Origin: JBLNDJ01 sp050261515
GTDB lineage: Bacteria > Acidobacteriota > Terriglobia > Bryobacterales > Bryobacteraceae
Direction of reading: 5' to 3'
NCBI GenBank assembly: GCA_050261515.1
Contig: JBLNDJ010000018.1
Span: forward strand, 1-64,000
Length of the DNA: 64,000 nucleotides
This document shows, in pieces, positions 1 through 8,436 of this stretch (within the stretch, counting starts at the first letter, position 1; each line of letters begins with the position of its first letter). The notes beneath the pieces are model-generated. The model ran no database searches, was not told the origin of the DNA, and saw only the letters and a list, made by a program, of their open reading frames with translations. The position numbers were made by a program, and so were the translations under genes.

Positions 1-1831
1 ACTTGCGGGTGGCCTTGATCTTGCCCATGCCCTGCGTAATGCGCTTGAGCTTGCCCTGCGAGAGACGCTGGCCCTCCTCGGTCTCGGATGTCATGACAAA
101 CCGCGCACCGCGCAGGTCGGCCAGATCGGCCTGCGTGTTGTTGCTCTCCTGGCGCGCCATCAACGTGTCGACCTGGAGCAGCACGGAGTACTCCTCCAGC
201 AACAGCAGGAACGTCGAGAGCAGCGTCGTCTTGCCGTTGTTGCCCCTGCCGAACGGGACGAAAACGGCTTTCTCCTCGGTCGTGCCGGTGAGCGAGTAGC
301 CCAGGGCGCGTTGCAGGTAGTTGACCATGCGCTCGGCGCGGTCGAGTTCCGGTTCGGAGGCGTCCGGGTGGTTCCCCATCATCCGCGCGATCACGCTCAG
401 AAAAAGCGGACATGTGGCCTGGGGATTGTAGTTGTGGTGAACGAGCTTCGTTATGAAGAGGGCCGGGTTGTGGGGCGACAGTTCGCCCGTGCGGAGGTCC
501 ACGGTGCCATTGAGGAAGTTGATCAGGAACGGGTGCGTGTCGAGCTCGCCGGGCGTGATGACGAGTTCGCACTCGGCCATCGTCAGAAGGTTCGCGATGC
601 GGCGCGCGTCAAGCGAGTGGTAGGCGAACGCCATGTGATCCTTGTCCTCGGCCTCCGTCGCCTCGGCCAGGTAGTCGAGCATGGCCTGCTTGGCCAAGCG
701 GCGCGCCCCGCCCTTGTCGTCGACGGCCCAACGGCGGCCGTCCCAGCAGAGCCACTTCCGCATCGCGGGGCAGTAGCGAAGCCGGTCACCGAATCTGAGG
801 ATCAAGCGACCGGCATTGCCGGTGTCGTTGCGCAGGAACTCCAGGAGGGGGAACTTCCGGGAGACGACTGTCGCCGAATCTGGCGGAAGTGAAGGAGGCG
901 GATCAGTAGGCAGTTCGACGGATTTCACCGTCTCGACCAAGGACCGCAATTGCTCTGTAGTACCTCCCGCCTCGATCCAGTCCCACAGGTCGCCTTTCGC
1001 GGGCACGCCCGGCAGGCGGATGATCTTGACCTCGGCCACATGGCGCACCAGGGTTTCCGAGACGACCTTGCCGTGCGTTTCGCCTTTCTCGTCGCGGTCC
1101 ACCACGATCCGGATGCGCTTGCCGATGAGCGGCTTCGTATATTCGGCGCACCACTTGCCCTCACCGTCGGGCGAGCAGGTGGTCACGATGCCAAGTTCTG
1201 CCGCGCCACGGTCGGCGGCCTTCTCGCCGTTCACGATGAACACTTCACCCGCGGCGGCCAGCGTATTCAGGCGGTAGAGGATGGGGTGCTTGCCCGCCTT
1301 CTTCCGCGAGATCCACCCGCCGTTGGACGACAGGGCGTATTGCCGGAAGGTTTTGTCATTCTGCTTGTCGATGAAACGGACCTTGACGTAGGCAAAGCGG
1401 CCATCCGCATCGAAGTACGGGTAGGTCGCGCTGTGCTTCCAGCCGTGTTCGGCTTCGACCTTGGCGATGCGCTGGCGCAAGTACTCGTGCTGCCAGCCTG
1501 ACAAACCCCACTTCATCTCCGGTTCCGGCTCGGTGGAGCGCAGGTCCAGCCTGCCGACGATGCGGCGCACCTCGCACGCGGCGTCGGGAAAGTCGGTGCT
1601 CGACAACGCCATCTCCAGGTCGTAGATCGACCCGCCGCGCCCGCACTGGCTGTGGCACATCCACAGGCCCGTCTCGGCGTTCACCGAGAAGTTGGGATCC
1701 TTGCCGTTGTGGATCGGACACCCCGCCCGCCACTCGCTGCCGCGCTGCTCGAGGTGCGGCATGCGGACGCGGTAGTACTCGGAGACCTCCGACGGCGTCA
1801 GGTCGCCATGGGAATGGACCGCCGCGCTCAC
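1..1831 (-). CDS. P4-type phage/plasmid primase-helicase, C-terminus outside window
   Basis: Replication protein of an integrative element, predicted to prime and unwind element DNA. Reading leftward from a GTG at 1831, 610 codons are open to the window edge. Residues 38-63 form a CHC2-like zinc finger (C38, H41, C59, C63). A Toprim-like part follows with NGEKAADR and VVDRDEKG. After a D5_N-type middle region comes a Walker A, GRGNNGKTT, typical of SF3/D5 helicases. The GTG overlaps the stop of the preceding small gene by 4 bases (GTGA), suggesting coupled translation. The gene lies inside a mobile element whose end is the tRNA-Gly fragment at 2219-2263. Domain calls rest on motifs read by eye; the family assignment is fairly safe. 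Confidence 0.85.
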   Translation of the reverse strand, partial: MSAAVHSHGDLTPSEVSEYYRVRMPHLEQRGSEWRAGCPIHNGKDPNFSVNAETGLWMCHSQCGRGGSIYDLEMALSSTDFPDAACEVRRIVGRLDLRSTEPEPEMKWGLSGWQHEYLRQRIAKVEAEHGWKHSATYPYFDADGRFAYVKVRFIDKQNDKTFRQYALSSNGGWISRKKAGKHPILYRLNTLAAAGEVFIVNGEKAADRGAAELGIVTTCSPDGEGKWCAEYTKPLIGKRIRIVVDRDEKGETHGKVVSETLVRHVAEVKIIRLPGVPAKGDLWDWIEAGGTTEQLRSLVETVKSVELPTDPPPSLPPDSATVVSRKFPLLEFLRNDTGNAGRLILRFGDRLRYCPAMRKWLCWDGRRWAVDDKGGARRLAKQAMLDYLAEATEAEDKDHMAFAYHSLDARRIANLLTMAECELVITPGELDTHPFLINFLNGTVDLRTGELSPHNPALFITKLVHHNYNPQATCPLFLSVIARMMGNHPDASEPELDRAERMVNYLQRALGYSLTGTTEEKAVFVPFGRGNNGKTTLLSTFLLLLEEYSVLLQVDTLMARQESNNTQADLADLRGARFVMTSETEEGQRLSQGKLKRITQGMGKIKATRK

Positions 1832-2031
1832 GGCTTCTCCTTCACCACTTCGCGGATGGCGCGCCGCTGGACGCGCATCATCACGAGCATCGTGGTCTCG
1901 ACCTCCGGGTCGTGGCGATGGTCCGGATCGGCCAGGCGCAGCAGATGGTCGATGATCTTCTGCGTGGTGGCGCTCGGCGTCCCGCGTTTGGGCGCACGAA
2001 TCCTCTTCTGTTTCACGTTGGGTTTCCTCAC
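1828..2031 (-). CDS. Small basic protein preceding the primase
   Basis: A 67-residue protein from a GTG start, rich in Arg and Lys at its N-terminus (RKPNVKQKRIRAPKRG) with a likely helical C-terminal half. I do not recognise a family. It is treated as real because its stop overlaps the primase start (GTGA) and it sits on the same strand inside the element. The charge would suit a DNA-binding or regulatory role in the element, but that is a guess. The start could be elsewhere: no strong ribosome binding site is visible before the GTG. Confidence 0.5.
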   Translation of the reverse strand: MRKPNVKQKRIRAPKRGTPSATTQKIIDHLLRLADPDHRHDPEVETTMLVMMRVQRRAIREVVKEKP

Positions 2032-2092
2032 GGCTGGCCGCTGGGGAAGCGGCGCGATTATGCCGTCAGGATGGGAAGGGCAAAATGGGGAA

Positions 2093-2128
2093 CCGCCGTT
2101 ACTCCATTTACTCCATTAAGAACGGCGG
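2093..2128. repeat. Hairpin enclosing two tandem 9-bp repeats
   Basis: CCGCCGTT at 2093-2100 and AACGGCGG at 2121-2128 form a perfect 8-bp inverted repeat. Its loop carries TTACTCCAT twice in direct tandem (2099-2107 and 2108-2116). It lies between the element's last gene and the attachment site, where recombinase or excisionase arm sites often sit. A role as transcription terminator is less likely because no T run follows. The rest of 2032-2218 shows no gene. Confidence 0.5.
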
Positions 2129-2218
2129 CGAAAGGCGGGCACGAGGAATCAGTGAGTTACGTGGCCAAGAATCAACGCCTTGGACGCATAAGTCTTTTGT
2201 TTACAAACGGCGTTTAAT

Positions 2219-2263
<45 letters not shown>

Positions 2264-2271
2264 TCTTTGGC

Positions 2272-2323
2272 TGTCCGGACCGGAGACATAGGTAACACTT
2301 CGTTCCTGAGACCTAGGTAACAC
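2272..2323. mobile_element. IS481-type element end
   Basis: Begins TGTCCG, continues CCGGAGACATAGGTAACA and ends with a second inner copy, CCTAGGTAACAC. A closely similar sequence in the same orientation lies at 32043-32094. The related transposase fragment at 2534-3016 points toward it, so this is the end of the insertion sequence downstream of its transposase. It starts eight bases after the CCA of the tRNA-Gly fragment. Confidence 0.6.
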
Positions 2324-2385
2324 AATTCCGAAACATCTGAGCAGATCACCGCTGGCCGGGAGGCAGCAAGTCTCGGCTGACGACA

Positions 2386-2521
2386 GCCTGCCATTCCCTC
2401 CCCAAACACCTTCCGGCGCTCCGCCGACCCGTCAAGGCTTCCCTGCCGCGCGCTCCGCGCGGCCTTGACGGGTCCCCGCCGGAGGGCCAAACCGGATCCC
2501 AGTGAGGAGGGAATGGCAGGC
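2386..2521. repeat. Nested three-stem palindrome
   Basis: Three perfect inverted repeats are nested. The outer stem is 16 bp (2386-2401 with 2506-2521, GCCTGCCATTCCCTCC). The middle stem is 13 bp (2426-2438 with 2462-2474, GACCCGTCAAGGC). The inner stem is 7 bp around a CTC loop (2446-2452 with 2456-2462). It lies between the IS481 end and its transposase stop codon. It could be part of that element, a miniature element inserted into it, or a fold-back recombination site. No protein is evident across 2324-2533. Confidence 0.7.
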
Positions 2522-2533
2522 AGTGGAACGTCC

Positions 2534-3016
2534 TCACAACGGCACCTCGGTTTTTAGCCGCGGTCCGAAGGGATTGTCCAGAGGCTGCAACGTTCTCTCT
2601 TCCAGATCGATGTATCCGAGGTCGTAACTCATGAAGCTGACCAGCCGGATCCCGTCCTCGACTTCTTTGATGCCGACCGCCTGGCCCGCCAGGGATGTGC
2701 TCAGGTTGATCTTCTTGCGATACAGGCAGAGGCGGCCGCAGCTGGTGACCATGAGGGTTTTATCGTGGAAGGGATAATGCGGTTCGGCGATGCCTTGATA
2801 AGTCCGGGCGGAGCGGCGGTAGACCTCGGCTGGGCACTGCATGGCGAGTGCCTCATGGGGCCGTTCCCGGTTGAACTCTTCGATGAAGGCATCATCAAAC
2901 TTGGCCTGCTGCTGAAGAAGGTTGGCGCCGGCCGGTCGAGTGGCTTGCTGTTTCAGTGTGAGATGCATGCGCTCATGCCGGCCGTTCTGTTGGGGATGGC
3001 CGGGACGCCTTGAGGA
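2534..3016 (-). pseudogene. IS481-family transposase, C-terminal fragment
   Basis: The reading frame carries GHPQQNGRHERMHLTLKQ, then FNRERPHEALAMQCPAEVY, then LDNPFGP near the end. This is the last part of an rve-type DDE transposase of the IS481 group, including the region around the final catalytic Glu. The N-terminal helix-turn-helix and the first two catalytic Asp residues are missing. At about 3017 the sequence switches to an ISL3-type frame, so the gene was cut by insertion or recombination. Confidence 0.75.
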
Positions 3017-3695
3017 ATCGCGGCGCCAGAGCGGCGCACTGTTTGCGGGTGCGGTGCTTCTTCAGCAGCAGGTAACAGAGCCGCTGTTTCAAGCGATAGA
3101 TCTGGCGCAAGACCGGGACCCGTTCGAAGTAGGCCTCCAGCTTGTCCACCTGGTTGGGTTTGAGGTGGTGGCGGTGGCGGCGCATCAGCGACAACAGGCC
3201 GCGGTGTTTGCTGCCCACCGGATCCAGTTGCTTCCAACAGTCCAGGAAGTGATGATTGATCAGGTGAATCACATGGAAGCGGTCGGCCACGATGCGCGCC
3301 TTGGGGAAGTGCTTGCGAACCAGAGCACGGTAGACGCTGGCCAGATCCATACACCAAACGGCCGCGGCTGATGCCATCCCAGTGCTTGAGCGATACGCTG
3401 CGCCGGAAACGGCTCGGTGGCGCGCTTGCGCGGCAACAGGCCCGGGAAACGCTGCCAGAAGCTGCGCCCGCATTCCCGGCAACGCCATTTCCGGCTCTCC
3501 AGTTCCAGCACCGTATGCCGTACGCCCCAGCTCTCATGGCACCCGCCGATCCTTGAGCCGCAGACGCGCGCCACCACAATGCGGACACCTGATCGGCCCG
3601 GCATGCCGCGCCGAGATCCGTACGCTTCCGCTTCTCTCCTTTATCCCTGTAATCTGGTAGCCAGGCAGGCCAAGAACTGCTTCTGAGCTGATCAA
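3017..3695 (-). pseudogene. ISL3-family transposase remnant, frameshifted
   Basis: Leftward from a TTG at 3695, one frame gives a CPHCGG zinc-finger half. A second frame continues with ESWGVRHTVLELESRKWRCRECGRSF in broken pieces. A third carries VWCMDLASVYRALVRKHFPKARIVADRFHVIHL, the DDE core of ISL3 transposases. The reading frame changes at least twice, sequence is missing between the DNA-binding and catalytic parts, and the C-terminus stops at the IS481 fragment. It is inactive debris. 3696-3775 contains no gene. Confidence 0.75.
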
Positions 3696-3775
3696 AACAT
3701 CTCCTCTCAAGATTGTTTTATCAGTCAGAGGTGGGGCCTGCCCCCCATTAACGAGCTAGAGCCGTAACAGCGCGG

Positions 3776-4693
3776 TCAGGCGGTTGCGAAAAGGCCCCGC
3801 GTCACCGTCTCCAGGAATTCACGGGCACGCTGGGCCAAGCGATCGACGCCCTCCGGGATCCGCGGCCGCGGCGACAGCGGTTCGAAAATGTTTTCGCACA
3901 CCAGGGGTATTGTCAGCCCGGTGCGCAGCACCGGCGCGAGCAGCTTGTAATGATCGATCTCACCGAACCCCGGCCCGCAGTCTTCGTCCTTTGGCGTATT
4001 CCGATGATCTTTGATCGCGAATGCACGTACGTCGCGCCAGCACGCCTGTATATCGGGAATCGGGTCCGCGTTCTCGTAGTCGAGAACGTTGCCGGCGTCG
4101 TAGCACATTTTGATGCCGTCCTCGGCGACCTCGCCGATGATCCGCGAGCAGGCGCGCCCCGTCGCGGTTTCCCCGCCGTGCTGCTTGATCACCAGCGTCA
4201 CGCCCGCGTCGCGCGCAAGCGGCCCGAGGTGCTTCAGGTTGCGTACCCAAGTCCCCAAATCGCTCGGGCCGCTCTTCTCGACTTTCCCGAACGTGATCAC
4301 AAACGGAATGCCCGCGGCCGACGCCTGCTCGATCCGCCGCGTGTGCACCTTGACCGAATCCGGCGCGGCGACGTAGATATCGGAGAACATCATTACCGGC
4401 TCAAGGCCATGATCGCGGCTGAGCCGCGCGAGCCGCCTCGCCTCGGCCGCGGGCGCGTCCGCCGGGATCACGGGCGCGGTCCTGCCGGCCGCGTCCTTGT
4501 GTGTCGTGCCCCAACCGGCGTACTTGTACCCCGCCGCGGCGATCCCTTCGAGCGCCCGCTCGAAAGGGAACGCCGAGTAGGTGATCGTCATGCAGCCGAT
4601 CTGAAACTTCGTGGGCGCCGGCTCAGCGGGCCTTGCCTGCGTGGGGCCGAGCGCCAGGGCGGCGGCTGATTTCAGCATCTCTCTGCGTGTCAT
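3776..4693 (-). CDS. Exported sugar phosphate isomerase/epimerase-like TIM-barrel protein
   Basis: 305 residues with an N-terminal twin-arginine-like export signal (MTRREMLKSAAALALG), then an AP-endonuclease-2/xylose-isomerase-type TIM barrel. Barrel hallmarks include VIKQHGGE around residue 170, MCYDAGNV and FAIKDHR, regions that hold metal-binding Glu, His and Asp residues in this family. It probably isomerises or epimerises a sugar or polyol; the substrate cannot be read from sequence. It lies 18 bases after an oxidoreductase gene on the same strand, a common pairing for keto-sugar and inositol-type catabolism. Confidence 0.8.
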   Translation of the reverse strand: MTRREMLKSAAALALGPTQARPAEPAPTKFQIGCMTITYSAFPFERALEGIAAAGYKYAGWGTTHKDAAGRTAPVIPADAPAAEARRLARLSRDHGLEPVMMFSDIYVAAPDSVKVHTRRIEQASAAGIPFVITFGKVEKSGPSDLGTWVRNLKHLGPLARDAGVTLVIKQHGGETATGRACSRIIGEVAEDGIKMCYDAGNVLDYENADPIPDIQACWRDVRAFAIKDHRNTPKDEDCGPGFGEIDHYKLLAPVLRTGLTIPLVCENIFEPLSPRPRIPEGVDRLAQRAREFLETVTRGLFATA

Positions 4694-4711
4694 CGCCGCC
4701 CCCCGTTTCCG

Positions 4712-5830
4712 TTACACGTCCACACCGAAATCGGCCCAAGTCATCACCTGTTTCCGGTAAATCGCTTCGCGGCCCAGAATCGCCGTGAGCGCCCCGGTTG
4801 CTCCGACGACGATATCGGCAGGCGGCTTCTTGCCCGTGCGGATCGATTCGTAGAAGGCGGCCATGTGCGCATCGCCCCTCTCGGCTACCGGTTCCACGAG
4901 AACCACCGGCTTGGCTCCCTCTCGCCTGGCATAGAACGTGGAGTTCGAGAGGTCCACCGCGCCTTCGGTGGTGTAGACGTGCCAGAACTGCCCGCCGTTC
5001 GGCATGCCGTCAGGATGGAAAAAGTTTTGAATGAACGAGAGCTTCACGCCATTCGGGTAGTCGTAGCTCAGCGTGTAGCCGTCCATGTTCGTTCTGCCGG
5101 GCGGGTCATTCGCCCATAGCAGAGCGCCTCCGAAACCCGCGGCGCGTTCCGGACGGCTGCCGATCACCCAGTTGCACACGTCGAGATTGTGAACCGCCAT
5201 TTCGACGAGCACGTCCCCGGACCGCTTCGCATTGAAGAACCAGTCCGCCGACGGCCCGTTGTGGTCCAGGTCGTCGCCGGCGTGCCGCTGCGCCTTCACC
5301 ATGATGACCTTGCCGAACGATCCCTCGTGGACCTTCTCGATCGTCTTCCGCAGGCGCTCGATCGACCGCATCTGCTGGCCCACCTGGAAAACCGTCTTCG
5401 AGGACTTCGCCACCTTCAGCAGTTCCCTGATCGACTGCGGAGTGATTCCCAGCGGCTTCTCGCAATAGACGTGCTTGCCCGCCCTCAACGCCGCGATCGC
5501 CATCTCGACGTGCAGATCGCAGGGCGACGCAATGAACACGGCCTGGACGTCTTTCCGCTCGAGCAGGCGGCGGTAGTCCGTCATGGTAGCTGGGTTGTCG
5601 CGGGCGGCGGCGGTCGCTGCCTTATCGAGCCGGTCCGGCTTGATGTCGCACAGGGCGACCACCTTCGCTCCGGGGAGCTTGATCACGTTTTGGAGCAGGT
5701 ACGCGCCTCGGTTTCCCGTTCCAATGAAACCGGTACCGATCGGTTCTCCGTTCTCCTGGGCACGGACGGAACGCCCAATTGCGAAGAGCGGCAACGCCGC
5801 AAGCAGGTTTCTTCTATTCAGATCGCTCAT
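4712..5830 (-). CDS. Gfo/Idh/MocA family oxidoreductase, exported
   Basis: 372 residues. An N-terminal signal with twin arginines (MSDLNRRNLLAALPLFAIG) precedes a Rossmann fold, GTGFIGTGNRGAYLL. The active-site motif of the family appears as YCEKPLG near residue 125, and the C-terminal domain has NLDVCNW. It should catalyse NAD(P)-dependent oxidation or reduction of a sugar, or act in an oxidation-elimination mechanism. It is probably co-transcribed with the TIM-barrel gene downstream and the PHP gene 26 bases upstream. Confidence 0.85.
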   Translation of the reverse strand: MSDLNRRNLLAALPLFAIGRSVRAQENGEPIGTGFIGTGNRGAYLLQNVIKLPGAKVVALCDIKPDRLDKAATAAARDNPATMTDYRRLLERKDVQAVFIASPCDLHVEMAIAALRAGKHVYCEKPLGITPQSIRELLKVAKSSKTVFQVGQQMRSIERLRKTIEKVHEGSFGKVIMVKAQRHAGDDLDHNGPSADWFFNAKRSGDVLVEMAVHNLDVCNWVIGSRPERAAGFGGALLWANDPPGRTNMDGYTLSYDYPNGVKLSFIQNFFHPDGMPNGGQFWHVYTTEGAVDLSNSTFYARREGAKPVVLVEPVAERGDAHMAAFYESIRTGKKPPADIVVGATGALTAILGREAIYRKQVMTWADFGVDV

Positions 5831-5856
5831 GATGATTCTCCATTATGCACACCTGC

Positions 5857-6975
5857 TCAGGGTTCTATGCTGATCTCGACGGGTAGACGCACAATCAGAT
5901 TGCGGCCGGGGCCGGTGTGCAGGTTGGTGATCTCGAGTTCGAGGTTGACACGGTGACTGCCGGCCGGCGCCGTTTTCGCAATCGAAACGTGCATCGCGGC
6001 GATTCTCTCGGCTGGCACTTCGGCGGCTTCCACGTAGAGCCAATCCGGTGTTTTGCCGACGCGAGGCTTGAAGGGAATTCCCGACGTGTTACGGAGCGTG
6101 ATTGCGCTTCCACGCGCTTTCGCCGTGAATTGAAGCGTCGAAGGTTCGACGGTGACTGCAGCCTGCCAGATTCCCCGGAGGTATTCCTCGGCGCCCCAGA
6201 GCTGATCGTTCATCCAGCCGGCTGTACGGCGCGCGAAGAGCGCATCGCGGACGCCGGCAGCGTCGCGTGTTTTGGCGAAGACGAGCGTGACCGGTCGCTT
6301 CCGCGGCGCGTACTCCGCGGTAATCGGCGCGTGGATGTCGCTATTGGCGGTAAGGGCCAGGTGGTTCGCTTCGGTCCACGGATGGGCGTCGGCGTAGTAG
6401 TCCGGACCGTTCACGATTTCGACTCCCTGGATCAGCTTTTCGCCAAAAGCAGTGGTGAGCGGTGGAATCGGCTCCTTGAGGGGCGCCTTCCAGCCTGGGT
6501 GATTCCACTGTACAAACGCGCCTTGCTTGTTCGCCTCGCGCAACGCAGACAGGAAGTCGAGGCCGAGCACCGCGTTCGCATCCCTCATGAAAAGCGCGTT
6601 GGTGTGAAGATCGCCCTGCATGATCTCGACGCCGGAGATGACGATGATGCCCGTGCGCCCGGCGGCGGCGCGCGCGATCTCGTACGGCCGCGCGACATCG
6701 ACCTTCACGTCGGCATAGTGTGGATTGTAGGTGTAGTGATCGGTGATGGCGATCACGTCGAGGCCGTCGCGCCAGGCCTCGGTCACGCGCGTTGCGGGCC
6801 AGACTTCGCCGTCGGAGAAAACGGTATGCATATGGAAGTCGGCCTTGAGCGTTTTATAGCCGGGCAGATCGGGGACGGGGAGCGGATCGCGAGTCTGGGC
6901 GAACGCAATGCATGCCGCGGCCACAGTGCAAAGTGCACTTGTAAGCAGTTTCACGAGGGATGAAGACTGTCGCAT
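5857..6975 (-). CDS. Secreted PHP-domain phosphoesterase-like protein
   Basis: 372 residues with a Sec signal peptide ending near AFAQ (residues 1-27). The PHP motif 1 is DFHMHTVFSDG, followed by AITDHYTYNPH, then GVEIMQGDLH and NSDIHAP, which hold the His and Asp residues that bind the metal cluster. A beta-rich tail fills the C-terminal third. The family hydrolyses phosphoesters; the substrate is unknown. Export is notable because most PHP proteins are cytoplasmic. It opens a three-gene minus-strand group with the next two genes. Confidence 0.8.
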   Translation of the reverse strand: MRQSSSLVKLLTSALCTVAAACIAFAQTRDPLPVPDLPGYKTLKADFHMHTVFSDGEVWPATRVTEAWRDGLDVIAITDHYTYNPHYADVKVDVARPYEIARAAAGRTGIIVISGVEIMQGDLHTNALFMRDANAVLGLDFLSALREANKQGAFVQWNHPGWKAPLKEPIPPLTTAFGEKLIQGVEIVNGPDYYADAHPWTEANHLALTANSDIHAPITAEYAPRKRPVTLVFAKTRDAAGVRDALFARRTAGWMNDQLWGAEEYLRGIWQAAVTVEPSTLQFTAKARGSAITLRNTSGIPFKPRVGKTPDWLYVEAAEVPAERIAAMHVSIAKTAPAGSHRVNLELEITNLHTGPGRNLIVRLPVEISIEP

Positions 6976-7062
6976 GAGAATGATGGTATCTCCGTCGGCG
7001 GTGGTTCGGACGGCGCCGTACCCAGCGGCGGTGAGTATCGTTCGTGAACGCCCTGGTCGAAC

Positions 7063-7089
7063 GGGGAAAAAGGAAACTGTCCCCTTTTT
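7063..7089. repeat. Short hairpin with T tract, possible REP-like element
   Basis: GGGGA at 7063-7067 pairs with TCCCC at 7080-7084 and five T residues follow on the plus strand. No plus-strand gene ends here, so a terminator role would be antisense to both neighbours. The core GGACAGTTTCC resembles dispersed repeats in other genomes. A repeat remnant is as likely as a terminator. Confidence 0.3.
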
Positions 7090-7101
7090 GAAGCGTTCGC
7101 G

Positions 7102-8250
7102 CTACTCCAACCCCGCGATGCGCTCTTCCACAGGCATGAGCGGCGGCAAGCTGTTCTCCGGACGATCCAGATAGAAGTAGGCGCAGCTCGACCAGTCGTC
7201 CTGCCGTTCGAACAGCCCCTCTTCCCACGGCCCCTTCTCCACGTTTCCCGGACCGGGCCTGTAGAGCTTCTCTCCGGTCTTGTGCATCGCCCCGAGATCG
7301 TTCTCGCCGCGATAGCCGATCTGCTGAATCGTTACGCGTATGTCCTTCATGAAGTAAATCGGGTCCGGAACATGGTAGCGGTAGAAACAGTAACGCATCG
7401 CCGGGCCATCGGCAATGCTGCATCCTTGATATAAGTTGAAGTACTGTCCCTGCCCCCATCCCGTGCCGATGTAATCTTCAGTGCCCGTGCCGCTTAGCGT
7501 CGGATACTCGCGGTCGCCGTCGAGATATACCTTGACCTCGCCCTCGCCCCACCAGCTCGAGCCGTAGCGCTTCTTGTCGGCGATCACGCCGATGTTGACG
7601 CCGAGGAAGCGTCCCTTACCCTCGACGCGCGGAAGAATCTCGTAGTCCTCACGCATCCGCGTGGGATTCTCGCGCCGGAACGCCGCGTGGAAGTACAGAG
7701 CATCGGGCCCGTGCTTGTCCCCGACGGTGTAATCCACGTCATAGAAGAACATAGCGAGGTCCTTGCCGCTCTCGTTCGTCACCGTAATCTTCATACCCTT
7801 GCGGAACGGCATCGGAATGTAGCTGACGAAGCTGCGCCCCTCGGCATTGGCGAACAGCGCGGACTGAAACGCCGCTGTCCGGCCCAGGCCGATCCCGAAA
7901 AAATCTCCGAGCGGAGCGCTCGCGGCGGGCTTGGCCGCGCCGTCCCAGTAGAAATCCAGCCGCAGGCCGCGAAGCATACGAGGACTGCGGTCGTTGATCG
8001 TCACCCAGATGCGGCGGACAGTCCCGCTGGTCCCCCTGGCCTCTGCCATCGTGTACTGTTGGCCCGCCTTAAGCGGCAGCGACGGCGATCCTTTGCGCCC
8101 GCCGTTGGCTTTTGCCGCCTGGCCCTTCAGGCCGAGAGGATTCTCCGCGCTCGCCCAGCGGGCCTCGATGCCTTCCGGCAGGCTGTAAAGCTGCTGGCCA
8201 TACAGCGCGGACGCAAGCAGCAAAACAGAGAAAGAAGTTAGTCTGTCCAT
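7102..8250 (-). CDS. Glycoside hydrolase family 172 (DUF2961) protein, secreted
   Basis: 382 residues with a short Sec signal (LLLASALYGQQ). The jelly-roll family core is recognisable from EARGTSGTVRRIWVTI through DFFGIGLG and WWGEGEVKVYLDGD to LSGTGTEDYIGTGWG, the conserved GTEDY segment holding acidic active-site candidates. GH172 enzymes act on fructo- and arabinofuranosides. The gene sits with other exported sugar-processing proteins. A consensus extended -10 box lies 20 bases before the start codon. Confidence 0.85.
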   Translation of the reverse strand: MDRLTSFSVLLLASALYGQQLYSLPEGIEARWASAENPLGLKGQAAKANGGRKGSPSLPLKAGQQYTMAEARGTSGTVRRIWVTINDRSPRMLRGLRLDFYWDGAAKPAASAPLGDFFGIGLGRTAAFQSALFANAEGRSFVSYIPMPFRKGMKITVTNESGKDLAMFFYDVDYTVGDKHGPDALYFHAAFRRENPTRMREDYEILPRVEGKGRFLGVNIGVIADKKRYGSSWWGEGEVKVYLDGDREYPTLSGTGTEDYIGTGWGQGQYFNLYQGCSIADGPAMRYCFYRYHVPDPIYFMKDIRVTIQQIGYRGENDLGAMHKTGEKLYRPGPGNVEKGPWEEGLFERQDDWSSCAYFYLDRPENSLPPLMPVEERIAGLE

Positions 8251-8269
8251 AGTCGATTAGCCGTACGGA

Positions 8270-8278
8270 ATTATAACA
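8270..8278 (-). promoter_or_regulatory. Extended -10 promoter for the GH172 gene
   Basis: On the minus strand TGTTATAAT gives a perfect TATAAT with the TGn extension. Its edge overlaps the left arm of the inverted repeat at 8277-8322. No good -35 box is seen 17 bases upstream, as expected for extended -10 promoters. Confidence 0.45.
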
Positions 8279-8322
8279 GCGATCCGGAAGGCCCTTTTTG
8301 CGAGGGGGTCTTCGGATCGCTG
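8277..8322. repeat. Inverted repeat in a divergent promoter region
   Basis: CAGCGATCCG-AAG at 8277-8290 and CTTCGGATCGCTG at 8310-8322 pair over 13 bases with one bulged G. The left arm touches the extended -10 box of the GH172 gene and lies about 115-160 bases before the oxidoreductase start. It could be a shared operator for a sugar-responsive regulator or an RNA hairpin. Confidence 0.4.
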
Positions 8323-8436
8323 CATCCGCCGGTTGCCCGGCTGGAGCGTCGCTTCGGCAGGGCCGCCGCGACGGAACGCATGGCGAATGGCCGCCGCGTC
8401 GAGGGCTGTTAAGATGGGACAGGAGTGGAGAACTTA

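Noticed and set aside
311..892. 193-residue plus-strand frame
   Set aside because: Antisense to the primase; composition typical of a GC-rich shadow frame and no family features.
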